Source: Treponema sp. (GTDB lineage Bacteria; Spirochaetota; Spirochaetia; Treponematales; Breznakiellaceae). From it: DNA of 44,964 nt. A model generated the notes under the pieces. The model did no database searches, had not been told where the DNA came from, and worked only from the letters and a program-made list of their open reading frames with translations. The DNA lies in NCBI GenBank assembly GCA_009787775.1, contig WQSQ01000010.1, positions 1 through 44,964 of the forward strand, written 5' to 3'. Each line of letters begins with the position of its first letter. Position 1 is the stretch's first letter. The position numbers and the translations under genes were made by a program. Below are positions 33,053 to 41,970 of this stretch, in pieces.

Positions 33053-34132
33053 TTAAAAGAAAATCTGTTTGCCGCTTTTTGCGGATTCGTAGATGCCTTC
33101 AAGAATTTGGGTAACAACCAACGCCTGTTCCGGTTTAACGCGAAGTTCAGCGCCGTTTAAAACCGCGTCGTACCAGTTCTTGCACTCAATATCCCTGGGT
33201 TCCATGGAAGAGCCAGAATAGTACTGAACGCCGCCTACGCCAAGATCGGGTTTTGTTAATGTTAATTTGCCAAGGTCGGATGAATTGATTCTAAGACCGT
33301 CTTTCATGTCCGCTCCCGCTTTGGTGCCGCAGAGCGTACAAATACCTTCGCCTACGTCAAGTGAGTTAAGCGCCCAGCTCGCTTCCAGAATAATGGTCGC
33401 GCCGTTTTCCATTGTGATAAAACCGAACGCGGAATCTTCTACCGTAAATTCCTTTGGATCCCATGGGCCCCATATATTACCGCTGTCGGGATTGTTTCCC
33501 AGTTTCTTGTAAACGCTGCCTGTGACAGATTTGGGTTTATAGTTATCCATCATCCATAAAGTCATATCAAGAGCATGAGTACCTATGTCGATAAGAGGGC
33601 CTCCGCCCTGCTCTTTTTCCTTAAGGAACACGCCCCATGTAGGAACACCTCTTCGCCTTATCGCGTGAGCTTTCGCGAAATAAATATCCCCAAGGTCTCC
33701 GCGCTCGCATGCTTTCTTTAAATACATGGGAACGGGCATACACCGGTACTGATAACCTATGCTTAGGAGTTTTCCTGTCTTCTTCGCGGTATCTACCATT
33801 TTCTTCGCGTCTTCATAACTTGTAGCCATGGGCTTTTCGCACATTACATGCTTACCTGCTTCAAGCGAATCTACCGTAATGGGACTATGAGAACGGTTCG
33901 GAGTTAATATGTGAACAACATCGATTGAACCGTCTTTAATAAGCTCCTTGTAATCAGAATATATTTTAGCATCGCCCAGGTTAAATTTCTTTGCTGAATC
34001 TTCCGCCTTCTGCGGTATAATGTCACAAAGAGCCGTAATTTCCGCTTCCTTAATCTGCTGAATAGCCGGCAAATGCTTTTGCTGCGCAATTCCGCCGCAG
34101 CCGATTATGCCTACTTTTAATTTCTTGCCCAT
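33053..34132 (-). CDS. Gfo/Idh/MocA-family NAD(P)-dependent oxidoreductase
   Basis: A 359-residue sugar dehydrogenase. The Rossmann motif is 'VGIIGCGGIAQQKHLPAI' near the N-terminus, followed by 'DVVHILTPNRSHSPI' and the signature 'EAGKHVMCEKPMATSYEDA' with the Lys of EKP. 'GGGPLIDIGTHALDMTLWMM' holds the catalytic Asp and His. ATG at 34132 is chosen because AGGAG lies eight bases ahead; the longer frame from 34207 has a non-matching 25-residue lead. Members oxidise a sugar or inositol hydroxyl to a ketone. First gene of the operon with two isomerase-like enzymes. Confidence 0.92.
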   Translation of the reverse strand: MGKKLKVGIIGCGGIAQQKHLPAIQQIKEAEITALCDIIPQKAEDSAKKFNLGDAKIYSDYKELIKDGSIDVVHILTPNRSHSPITVDSLEAGKHVMCEKPMATSYEDAKKMVDTAKKTGKLLSIGYQYRCMPVPMYLKKACERGDLGDIYFAKAHAIRRRGVPTWGVFLKEKEQGGGPLIDIGTHALDMTLWMMDNYKPKSVTGSVYKKLGNNPDSGNIWGPWDPKEFTVEDSAFGFITMENGATIILEASWALNSLDVGEGICTLCGTKAGADMKDGLRINSSDLGKLTLTKPDLGVGGVQYYSGSSMEPRDIECKNWYDAVLNGAELRVKPEQALVVTQILEGIYESAKSGKQIFF

Positions 34133-34207
34133 GGTTGTTTCTCCTGTTAAATTGATCAAAGCAATTGTACCATACAAAAAGCAGTAATTCAAATAAATTT
34201 GAATCAA

Positions 34208-34519
34208 CAGTATAACGGCTGCACTCAGTATTGGGTTTATATATACGCAGGATTATTTCTTTTTAATTATAATTTTATTTATTTCCATACTTGAAAAAGC
34301 AATAAGTTTATACCAATTTGTTGCTATATGGTTTCTGACAATATCATGTCTTTTTTTATATGTTTTATAATGTTTTAAAATACCTAAATATGAATTAGCT
34401 GAAGTTTTATAAAAGCCTCAACTAACAAAAAAAAATTTAACCGCTTACGGCGGTATTTTTACTCTTTAAGGGGGAATTTCCCCTTAAAATCCCCCTTAAA
34501 TGGTTAAAGGGTTAAATAG
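34208..34519. other. Gene-free AT-rich interval with hairpins
   Basis: 312 bases without a gene. The first 220 bases are very AT-rich and show nothing that I recognise. The last 90 hold a terminator for the lipoprotein gene and a G/C-tract region where TTTAAGGGGG (34465-34474) can pair with either of two CCCCTTAAA stretches (34480-34488 or 34491-34500), plus three short GTTAAA repeats next to the stop codon. Confidence 0.7.
34426..34454 (-). terminator. Rho-independent terminator after the lipoprotein gene
   Basis: In the minus direction the stem ACCGC/GCGGT (34450-34454 with 34440-34444, five-base loop) runs into TAAATTTTTTTTTG. It lies about 70 bases past the stop of the gene at 34520. Confidence 0.85.
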
Positions 34520-35311
34520 TTAAAAAGCCCGGACGGCACGGACATCGCTGGCGCTATTCTTGCCGCCGTCGCTGCAGTGACTGCCATCGTCGAAATGCTG
34601 ACCCCACGCGCTACCGTTATTGTACTGCGACGAAGACCAGAACCATCCTGACGAAATATCTAAAAGATTCCGAGCTTTATACATTTCATATAATTCGTCT
34701 TTGCCAGGAAGGAACCAATCCGATTTTCCGCCGCCATTATAATTCTTACATGCTAATGCGGCAGGAGCATTTGCATCTATAGCAAGTATTGCAGTTGTGT
34801 TTGCTCTGCCGGTTCCTATTGCTGTTCCTGTACCTGTTATATTTGTACTGGTATGACCTGATGACGACGCCCATGCCAAACTTCCTTGATTCTCTGAAGC
34901 GGCTTCAAGATACTGCCACCCGTCAGATACGCTTCCTTTATCATAGAATATTATACCACCGCCAGGGCCGGTACTACCTAAATGACCCAGATTAGTTACA
35001 GGAGTGCTGGTAACACTGCCTGAATTATCTGAACGCATTACTGTTACCGTTATAATAGAATCCCTATCTGCCAACTGCAATGTATACGAATTAGTATCCG
35101 CGACAGCTGTTGAGCCGTCTCTTAACCACTGGTATGTAATAATTCCGCTGCCGCCAAGTAAAGAAATATTTGCCGTTAATGTGCTTCCTATGTTTGGAAC
35201 ACCTTCTATGACTACCGTTCCTCTCAGGCGCGGCGGTCCGCAGGCGATAACTGTATTCATGATTACCGCCGTAAAGACAATAATTTTTAATACCTTAATT
35301 GTGTTTTTAAT
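34520..35311 (-). CDS. Lipoprotein with Ig-like and DUF1566/Lcl-type domain, probable ATT start
   Basis: A predicted lipoprotein of 263 residues if it starts at an ATT at 35311. From there it reads MKNTIKVLKIIVFTAV then IMNTVIAC, a normal lipoprotein signal with lipobox VIAC, and GGAG lies seven bases ahead. The first ATG (35260) would leave only six residues before the Cys. An in-frame stop lies just above, with no ATG, GTG or TTG between. The mature part has an Ig-like module of about 80 residues ('YQWLRDGSTAVADTNSYTLQ') and a C-terminal domain with 'SDWFLPGKDELYEMY', 'GWFWSSSQYNNGSAWG' and 'VRAVRAF', as in DUF1566/Lcl surface proteins. Function is likely surface binding. Confidence 0.78.
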   Translation of the reverse strand: MKNTIKVLKIIVFTAVIMNTVIACGPPRLRGTVVIEGVPNIGSTLTANISLLGGSGIITYQWLRDGSTAVADTNSYTLQLADRDSIITVTVMRSDNSGSVTSTPVTNLGHLGSTGPGGGIIFYDKGSVSDGWQYLEAASENQGSLAWASSSGHTSTNITGTGTAIGTGRANTTAILAIDANAPAALACKNYNGGGKSDWFLPGKDELYEMYKARNLLDISSGWFWSSSQYNNGSAWGQHFDDGSHCSDGGKNSASDVRAVRAF

Positions 35312-35474
35312 TTTACGTCTCCTTTAATTTGTTGTTTATACTTCCCCTACGGTATTAACGTATCGAAGTTACTACAGTCATTGTGGAATTTTACCATTTT
35401 CTTGTTTGATTTTTCATTACATTAAATTAAAATATTTATTAATTGCGAGGGAACAGGGTTCCTGAAACAGTCAG

Positions 35475-36266
35475 TTATTTTCTGGCTACGGCTATCAGTT
35501 TCGCGGCATGTTGATCGTAGGGAGTTTCGTCCCAGTCGCCGTAAATCTCGATATTGCTGAAACCTGCTTCCAGAAGGAGCGACCTTAACTCGCTGGCTGA
35601 ATAGAGACGCTGAACAAAAGTTTTTTCCGTTCTTTTCTCGTCTCTAAGAAGAATCCATCGGTTTTTCAGGAAAGTCCATGAGTCAAGCGGCTCGTATTCT
35701 GTCAGAATGGTATAACCGGCGCGTTCAAACCATTCCGCTTCAACGAAATCACGGACAGCGATTTCCTTGCCGAGTGTTTCAATTATAAACGAGCCGCCCT
35801 TTTTTAAGGATTCGTAAGCATTGCAAAGAACTTTTAAGTCATCTTTCTGATCTGAGAAATAACCAAAAGATATATAGAGATTGACAGCTGTGTCGAAATA
35901 CAGCGGGCGCACAAATTCCCGTGCGTCAGCCTTAATATATTCGATATTGAGTTTTTCGTATTCGCAGTCTTCTTTCGCGGCTGCCAAATAACTCTCTGTG
36001 ATGTCTACACCGGTTACGGAAAAACCCATGCGTGCAAATTCATTGCTCATCCTGCCGATTCCGCAGCACAAGTCCAGAATTTTGGGAGGAGCAGAAAGAG
36101 GTTCGTGCCACGCTTCGCCCGGCGTCTCTCCGTATAGATTAAAACGGGAAAGGCGGGTAACAGCATCAGCGACTTCAGCTATCTCCGCCCAATGCGCGTC
36201 ATCAAACATGATCGGAGAAAAACGTTCCCAGAACTCTGTATCTTTAAACCAGTCAGAAGTAATCAT
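35475..36266 (-). CDS. SAM-dependent class I methyltransferase
   Basis: A 263-residue cytoplasmic methyltransferase. Motif I is 'ILDLCCGIGRMSNEFARMG' near residue 65, followed by the acidic 'VTGVDITESYLAAA' (motif II), 'YIKADAREF' (motif III) and 'FDTAVNLYISFGYF' (motif IV). These bind S-adenosylmethionine. The C-terminal beta-strands ('LRSLLLEAGFSNIEIYGDW') are typical of the small-molecule methyltransferase group. The target is not clear from sequence or neighbours. It stands alone; 80 bases separate it from the small gene upstream. Confidence 0.88.
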   Translation of the reverse strand: MITSDWFKDTEFWERFSPIMFDDAHWAEIAEVADAVTRLSRFNLYGETPGEAWHEPLSAPPKILDLCCGIGRMSNEFARMGFSVTGVDITESYLAAAKEDCEYEKLNIEYIKADAREFVRPLYFDTAVNLYISFGYFSDQKDDLKVLCNAYESLKKGGSFIIETLGKEIAVRDFVEAEWFERAGYTILTEYEPLDSWTFLKNRWILLRDEKRTEKTFVQRLYSASELRSLLLEAGFSNIEIYGDWDETPYDQHAAKLIAVARK

Positions 36267-36346
36267 CTTATTAGTGAGCCAGCCAGAAAGAACAAGGGAC
36301 CGCTGAAAACAAGAGCATTATGCGGTCAAATTTCTGTTTTTCCGGC

Positions 36347-36598
36347 TTAGGCGACAGAGATTTCTGCGATCGGATTCAGATAACCGGTATTTACGCAGAT
36401 GTTAAAAAGATGCCTTGCGATTGTTTCTTCTGTAGTTTTAACGTATCCGTTTCTGTCGCGTGTAAAACGAACAAGATATTCGTTTTCCGTCTCTTGCAGA
36501 ATATCAACATATTCTGTATTGCCAGGTAAACATTTAATATTATAACGTTTCATAGTCCAATCATCGGAAAAAATTGCCGTTTGCTTGAGATTTTTCAT
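36347..36598 (-). CDS. Small conserved-looking protein of unknown function
   Basis: An 83-residue soluble protein: 'MKNLKQTAIFSDDWTMKRYN' then a beta-rich middle ('YLVRFTRDRNGYVKTT') and 'IARHLFNICVNTGYLNPI'. I do not recognise it. It has normal amino-acid usage, no shadow partner on the other strand, and starts back to back with the adenylyl cyclase gene (21 bases between the starts), which supports a real gene. Confidence 0.6.
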   Translation of the reverse strand: MKNLKQTAIFSDDWTMKRYNIKCLPGNTEYVDILQETENEYLVRFTRDRNGYVKTTEETIARHLFNICVNTGYLNPIAEISVA

Positions 36599-36619
36599 TT
36601 ATACCGATAATAATTTATA

Positions 36620-38296
36620 ATGAAAATAAGACTTAAAATGTTTCTTGTAGTCCTGCCCTTAATAATTGTTCCGCTTTTCCTGGGACAAACAGCCTCATAT
36701 TTTCATGCAGTAAACGGTGTTACGCGCCTTGCCCGCCAGCTTTTGGGATTCAAGCTCTCAGAACTGGAAAAATACGCGGATAACCAATGGGCGCTTCTTA
36801 TCGATAATAATTTCGCCGGAAGTCCCGACATGATCGAAGCCGCGAAAAAAGCGATAGAGCTTTACAGCAGAAGCATTGTTTTAAGCGATTCAGAAATTAT
36901 ACTGGCGGTAAGCAAAACAGATAACAGTATCGGCATGTCAACTTCCAGCCTGCATCTGCTTCAGGGCGAAGAAAACCGTCTTATGGATATTCTGCTTGAA
37001 GAAAATAAGGGGCTTCACAGCGCCGTTATGGGAGGAGAGAAAAGGATTTTTCAGTCTTTTTATTTTATTCCTTTCGACTGGTATATCCTAATCAGCGAAA
37101 AAGAAGATGTTTTTTACAAAGACGCTGACTCTATAACCGTACAGACAATTATAATAATTTGCGCCTCATCGCTGATTGCCGCGTTTCTGCTTTTATTGGC
37201 AGCAAACAGCCTGACAAGCCCAATGAGGAAAATTGTCCTCGCCATGGAAAAAATAATTAAAACAGCCGATCTTTCATCCAGAGTTGATGTTGAGTACAAA
37301 GACGAAACCGGCCTTTTGGCGCAGTCTTTTAATAAAATGACGGAAGAACTTGACAGCGCTTACTCCCAGATAAAACATTATGCTTTTGATGCGGTCATCG
37401 CCGGAAAAAAGGAAGAACGCATAAGACAGATTTTTCAGAAATATGTTCCAAACGATGTAATAGAGCGTTTCTTCGCATCCCCTGAAAAAATGCTTGTCGG
37501 CGATAACCGCTGTCTTTCAATTCTTTTTTCCGACATAAGATCCTTTACAACAATTTCCGAAGGAATGGCGCCTGACGACCTTGTTAATTCACTTAACCGT
37601 TATTTTACAGGTCAGGTGGATATTATATATAACAGAAACGGCATTGTAGACAAATATATCGGAGACGCAATCATGGCATTCTGGGGAGCCCCGGAAAAAC
37701 ATGATGATGACGCATTACAGTCAGTTCTCTCCGGACTTGAAATGATCGACGCTGTTAATAAGTTCAATGATAACCAGCGTAAACTCGGAAAATGTGAATT
37801 CCATATCGGTATCGGACTTAATTACGGAGAGGTTACAGTCGGCAATATAGGAAGCGAGCGGAAAATGGATTACACTGTAATAGGAGACGCTGTAAATCTT
37901 GCGTCCCGCATGGAAGGACTAACCAAAACTTATCATTCCGAGATTTTAATTTCTGAAAGTTTGTTCGAAGAACTGCGGAAAAGAGCGGCGGAATACGGGC
38001 TTCACTACAGGCTTTTGGATACTGTAGCGGTTAAGGGCAAAACAAAAGGGGTGCGTATTTTTACCGTTAAAAAGACGCTGACACCAGACGAACAAAGAGC
38101 GTGGCCCCTGCATAATCAGGGAATGAAACTTTACTACCGCCGATCATTTACTGAAGCCGCTGTAAAGTTTAAGGAAGCGCTGAGTATACTGCCGGGTGAT
38201 TTTAACGCACGCAGCCTTTACAGCAGGTGCGCAGAATACGCCTCTAATCCTCCGCCTGAAAACTGGAACGGAGTTGAGGTAATGAAAACAAAATGA
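36620..38296 (+). CDS. Membrane adenylyl cyclase with HAMP domain
   Basis: A 558-residue class III nucleotide cyclase that makes cyclic AMP. An N-terminal helix (about 5-24) and a second one (173-196) enclose an extracytoplasmic sensor domain. A HAMP linker (197-250) follows, then the cyclase domain (about 296-475) with metal ligands Asp305 ('LFSDIRSFT') and Asp349 ('YIGDAIMAFWG'). Lys345 in 'VDKYIGD' and the Asp in 'MDYTVIGDAVNLASRMEG' are the usual adenine-selecting and catalytic positions, so ATP is the expected substrate. The last 80 residues form a TPR-like helical segment. The next gene begins 20 bases later and is probably co-transcribed. Confidence 0.92.
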   Translation: MKIRLKMFLVVLPLIIVPLFLGQTASYFHAVNGVTRLARQLLGFKLSELEKYADNQWALLIDNNFAGSPDMIEAAKKAIELYSRSIVLSDSEIILAVSKTDNSIGMSTSSLHLLQGEENRLMDILLEENKGLHSAVMGGEKRIFQSFYFIPFDWYILISEKEDVFYKDADSITVQTIIIICASSLIAAFLLLLAANSLTSPMRKIVLAMEKIIKTADLSSRVDVEYKDETGLLAQSFNKMTEELDSAYSQIKHYAFDAVIAGKKEERIRQIFQKYVPNDVIERFFASPEKMLVGDNRCLSILFSDIRSFTTISEGMAPDDLVNSLNRYFTGQVDIIYNRNGIVDKYIGDAIMAFWGAPEKHDDDALQSVLSGLEMIDAVNKFNDNQRKLGKCEFHIGIGLNYGEVTVGNIGSERKMDYTVIGDAVNLASRMEGLTKTYHSEILISESLFEELRKRAAEYGLHYRLLDTVAVKGKTKGVRIFTVKKTLTPDEQRAWPLHNQGMKLYYRRSFTEAAVKFKEALSILPGDFNARSLYSRCAEYASNPPPENWNGVEVMKTK

Positions 38297-38315
38297 TAAT
38301 GCAGGAAACGTTTTT

Positions 38316-39911
38316 ATGAACAATAAAGATATAGTATTTGATGAAAAGTCGGGTATTTCCAGGGAAGAACAGCAGGAGATACTTGCACATATTAACGGAA
38401 TTACCGAAAAAAACCGTACAGCGCTTTCACAATCTCCGTTTGTTCCGCAGAATGAAAAAGAAGATAAAAGAGGAAATGTAAAAGCCAAAAAAAGCGGCGC
38501 TTTCTTTCCGTTATCTGTAAACATTACCGCCTTGATTGTTTTAGCCGCAGGCGCGTTTCTTTTAGTTCATTTTAACGGAAGAATTGACGAACAGGCCAGG
38601 ACAGGAGGCGCTGTTTACAATCTGACAGAGAAAGCCCTTATCGAAGAAATTAGAAAGGATATGACGGAAAAATTGGCTGCAAAGGAGCGGGAAATATCAA
38701 TAATTATTTCCCGCCTTGAAGAAGTAGATACGCAGCTTTTTTTAATGCAATTTGACAGTCAGAATATGTCTTTGGAACAATTGAACGCACAGGAATCTCT
38801 TCTTGGATTGCAGAAAACATACCGCGACGATTTATCTATTTTACAGGATGAACGCTCAAAAATCCTTGAAGAATACCGGTTAAGGGAAGCTGTTCTCCGC
38901 GCTCAGCTCATTGAAAGAATAGAAGAATTTTCCGCTTCCCGGCAAAGGACTGAAAGCGAACTTGATTCTGCTGCAGGCAGACTGGAATCTCTTACAAGTG
39001 AACAGAACAGTATTGCGGCAATAGATGCCCAGTTTGCCGGAGGTTTCACTTTAATCGGCGCATTAATTCAGAACAGGCAATACAGCACTGCTTCACATAC
39101 ATTGGAAAATTTACGGTATTTAAACAATAATAATGCGGTAACATTATCGCCTTCATATCAAACCAGAAAGGAACTATATAATCAGCTAATCGGCTCAATG
39201 AATATTTTAATTGACGAAATGCAGAGATTCCAGGGCACCGATGACACAGGGCTTGAATTAATCGAAAAGAATGCGCATTTGGAAGAAACAGTTTCGCAAA
39301 TGCAGAAAATCATTGACGCGCTCAATGAAGGAAGCGGCGGCCAGGCGCTCCTTTTTGCTGAAATGGAAGAAACAGTTTCTTCGTTACGCGAAACCGTTTC
39401 AACGCTTGAAACAAATGCCGCGGAAAGAAGCAGGCGGATTACAGCTCTTGAAACAAACGCAGCGGAAAAAGACAGGACAATAGGAACGCTTCAGACAAAC
39501 AATACGGAAAAAGACAGGACAATATCAACTCTTGAGACAAATATTACCGAAAGAAACAGAACAATATCATCACTTGAAACAAATATCGCGGAAAGGAACA
39601 GAACAATAACAGCGCTTGAATCCAATGCAACAGAGAGAGACAGGAGAATTACAGCTCTAGAAACAAATAACGCGGAAAAAGACAGGACAATAGGAACGCT
39701 TCAGGCAAACAATACGGAAAAAGACAGGACAATATCAACTCTTGAAACAAATGCCGCGGAAAGAAACAGAACAATTACAGCGCTTGAAACAGAGAGAACT
39801 GCGCTAAATCAGACTGTTACAAGTCTTACAACTGCGAATACAGCTCAGGAAAGGGAAATTGCGAATCTCAGAAATCAGATTGATATAATACGCCAGCTGT
39901 TAATGGAATAG
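38316..39911 (+). CDS. Membrane-anchored coiled-coil protein with 14-residue repeats
   Basis: A 531-residue protein with a cytoplasmic-like basic N-terminus, one transmembrane helix at about 67-86 ('LSVNITALIVLAAGAFLLVH'), and a long coiled coil to the end. From about residue 365 to 500 it consists of tandem 14-residue units with the pattern TxLETNxxERxRTI, two heptads each, about nine well-kept units, then degenerate ones. The matching 42-bp DNA repeats are nearly identical. AGGAAA precedes the ATG. It follows the adenylyl cyclase gene and may be a scaffold or filament-like partner for it. No enzymatic domain is seen. Confidence 0.85.
   Translation: MNNKDIVFDEKSGISREEQQEILAHINGITEKNRTALSQSPFVPQNEKEDKRGNVKAKKSGAFFPLSVNITALIVLAAGAFLLVHFNGRIDEQARTGGAVYNLTEKALIEEIRKDMTEKLAAKEREISIIISRLEEVDTQLFLMQFDSQNMSLEQLNAQESLLGLQKTYRDDLSILQDERSKILEEYRLREAVLRAQLIERIEEFSASRQRTESELDSAAGRLESLTSEQNSIAAIDAQFAGGFTLIGALIQNRQYSTASHTLENLRYLNNNNAVTLSPSYQTRKELYNQLIGSMNILIDEMQRFQGTDDTGLELIEKNAHLEETVSQMQKIIDALNEGSGGQALLFAEMEETVSSLRETVSTLETNAAERSRRITALETNAAEKDRTIGTLQTNNTEKDRTISTLETNITERNRTISSLETNIAERNRTITALESNATERDRRITALETNNAEKDRTIGTLQANNTEKDRTISTLETNAAERNRTITALETERTALNQTVTSLTTANTAQEREIANLRNQIDIIRQLLME
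39375..39800 (+). repeat. 42-bp tandem repeats inside the coiled-coil gene
   Basis: About nine 42-base units with core text such as CTTGAAACAAATGCCGCGGAAAG-like variants (shown in part) keep the reading frame and encode two heptads each. Two blocks share the same unit order (ALETN, GTLQ, STLET types recur), which points to duplication of groups of units as well as single ones. Confidence 0.85.
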
Positions 39912-39913
39912 TT

Positions 39914-40921
39914 TTAATCTCCTATTGCCTCTCTTAAAAGTTCGCGGTTTAACATTGAAAGAATCAGCACTGTGCCTGACGGCAGTTTATACGGAACTGT
40001 AAATTCTCCGCCGGTGTAGTTCACTGTTATGAGCCGCCGCATTTCTCCCGACGGAAACAATGCTTCAAGGCGTACCGCCAGAGGATAGGGATTCCTCGGA
40101 ATTGTATAACTGAACACCCCGAAGACTTCGTTATCCGCAAGCCTTTCAGGCATTGTAACCGTCAGCTGAACAAGAGTGTTAACCGGAATTACACTGCTCT
40201 CATCAAACGACTGCGAAACAACTGTCTCTCCCCTTTCGCCGTCGTTTCTTTCCCTTGCGGCAAACTGAAAATTAATTCCTGTTGAAGATATAAGTTCAAG
40301 CGCTGCAGAAACTGTAAGGCCGGTAAACTGCGGCACTGTTATTGTCTGATTATCGCGTCCCCTGCTTACGACAAATTCCAAAGACAGCGGCCCTGAGATT
40401 TCCGCTCCAGGTTCAGGCTTTTGCGCAAGAATGGTTCCCGCCCTTTCCGGCGAGAATTCGTACATCATTGGCTCTTTTATTGTAAGCAGCGGAAGCCCCC
40501 CTGCTGCAGTCTGCAATGTCATTAAATCCATGCGCACTTCGTCAATGTTGCGGCTGACAAAATTTTCAATCCTGTTTACAACAACGCCCTGACTGACAAC
40601 AAGACGTATCCGCCGTCCTGCTTTTACAATCGATCCCGGAAGAGGATCCTGTTCAAGAATAAGTCCCTTGTCTCTTGATGTTTGTGTATAACGAAGCTGT
40701 ATTCGGGGGTATAATTCCTTAACCTGAAGTTCAAGCAAAGCCGCAGTAAGTTCTTTGCCAGTTACATCAGGAACCATAGTCTGTTCTTCGCCGCGCACAG
40801 CGATAAAGAAAACCGAAACGGCAACTATACCGGCAAGAACAATTAACCCTATTACTGATAAAATAAACAGCCTCAGATGATTTGCTATATAGCCTTCTAT
40901 TGAACTTAAATTAAACTCCAT
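39914..40921 (-). CDS. PASTA-domain membrane protein
   Basis: A 335-residue protein with a short cytoplasmic N-terminus, one transmembrane helix at about 20-44 ('LFILSVIGLIVLAGIVAVSV') and three PASTA domains, seen as 'VPDVTGKELTAALLELQ', 'LPLLTIKEPMMYEFSPERA'-like and 'VPQFTGLTVSAALELISSTG'. PASTA domains bind peptidoglycan or muropeptides. There is no kinase or penicillin-binding domain. A beta-rich 70-residue tail ends the protein. ATG 40921 is chosen for its GAGG site; a TTG at 40939 is less likely. It follows fmt by 66 bases in the def-fmt run. Confidence 0.88.
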   Translation of the reverse strand: MEFNLSSIEGYIANHLRLFILSVIGLIVLAGIVAVSVFFIAVRGEEQTMVPDVTGKELTAALLELQVKELYPRIQLRYTQTSRDKGLILEQDPLPGSIVKAGRRIRLVVSQGVVVNRIENFVSRNIDEVRMDLMTLQTAAGGLPLLTIKEPMMYEFSPERAGTILAQKPEPGAEISGPLSLEFVVSRGRDNQTITVPQFTGLTVSAALELISSTGINFQFAARERNDGERGETVVSQSFDESSVIPVNTLVQLTVTMPERLADNEVFGVFSYTIPRNPYPLAVRLEALFPSGEMRRLITVNYTGGEFTVPYKLPSGTVLILSMLNRELLREAIGD

Positions 40922-40987
40922 AATCGCCTCGTATATCAATCCTGACCGTTATCCGGCAAAGCGGTCAGGTAAATTGTGAGCCTGTAA

Positions 40988-41956
40988 TCACTGGCCTAGC
41001 ACTGTCGTACAATGATCATACCCGGCAAAATCCCTCGCTCCGTTTAGGAAGTCACGCCAATGGAGCGCTTTTTTTGACTGGTACTGAAGCTCTGTTACAG
41101 AGAGAATCCCGTCTCCTGTTTGTATCAGTATACCATTATTTTTATCTGTTCCCAAGACCTGGCCGTACTGCGCGCCTTTACTGTGATCTCCCTTGTATAC
41201 ATCCGCCTTTAATATTATTAGTTCCCGCCCGTTGTGAATAGTCCTGCATAAAGGCCAAATATCAAAAGCGCGTATTTTAGCCTCAATTTGGAATGCAGAG
41301 CGGCTCCAGTCGATGATTCCGTCGTCTTTTTTAATTAAGGAACAGTAACTTGCAAGATTATGGTTCTGTTTAACAGGCTTTACAGTACCGTCTGCGATTT
41401 TTTTCAATACATCAGGCAGCATATCAGCGGCTGTTACAGCAATAATGCTGCTCAGAGAAACTGATGTCTCTTTGCCTGTAAGCTCAAGCTCCATGGAAGA
41501 AAGAATATCTCCGCTGTCCATTTGTACCGCAAGCTTTTGAATTGATATTCCTGTAACAGTATCGCGGTTTAAAATTGCAGCCTGTACCGGAGAAGGGCCT
41601 CTGTATTTGGGAAGAAGGCTTGGATGGATATTTATGCCGCCAAGCGGAAATATCGCCAAGAACTTGGGACCGAAAATTCGTCCGTAGGCAAAAGAAACAA
41701 GAAGATCAGGCTTAAGGGAAGAAATATATTCCCTTGCGCAAGCGTCAAGTTTTAACGGTTTAATTACAGGAAAGGGTGAAACATTCTGCAGTCCAAGCGC
41801 AGCTTCTCCAACCTCTGTCGGCTGCGGCGTACCATGCCTGCCTTTTGCAGTATCGGCGTTTGTAAGCACGCCTGCTATCTCAATTCCTTCTGTATTACAA
41901 AGTTTAACAAGTGAAGGAACGGCTATCCCGGGACTGCCTGCAAACAGAACTTTCAT
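40988..41956 (-). CDS. fmt: Methionyl-tRNA formyltransferase
   Basis: A 322-residue enzyme that formylates initiator methionyl-tRNA using 10-formyl-tetrahydrofolate. The N-terminal 'KVLFAGSPGIAVPSLVKL' and the loop 'NADTAKGRHGTPQPTEV' are typical. Catalytic residues sit in 'GGINIHPSLLPKYRGPSPVQ' (Asn, His) and 'AVQMDSGDIL' (Asp). The C-terminal OB-like tRNA-binding domain starts near residue 205 ('IRAFDIWPLCRTIHNGREL'). It is the gene after def (14-base gap), the common bacterial order. Confidence 0.96.
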   Translation of the reverse strand: MKVLFAGSPGIAVPSLVKLCNTEGIEIAGVLTNADTAKGRHGTPQPTEVGEAALGLQNVSPFPVIKPLKLDACAREYISSLKPDLLVSFAYGRIFGPKFLAIFPLGGINIHPSLLPKYRGPSPVQAAILNRDTVTGISIQKLAVQMDSGDILSSMELELTGKETSVSLSSIIAVTAADMLPDVLKKIADGTVKPVKQNHNLASYCSLIKKDDGIIDWSRSAFQIEAKIRAFDIWPLCRTIHNGRELIILKADVYKGDHSKGAQYGQVLGTDKNNGILIQTGDGILSVTELQYQSKKALHWRDFLNGARDFAGYDHCTTVLGQ

Positions 41957-41970
41957 ATTGCTGCGCCGCT

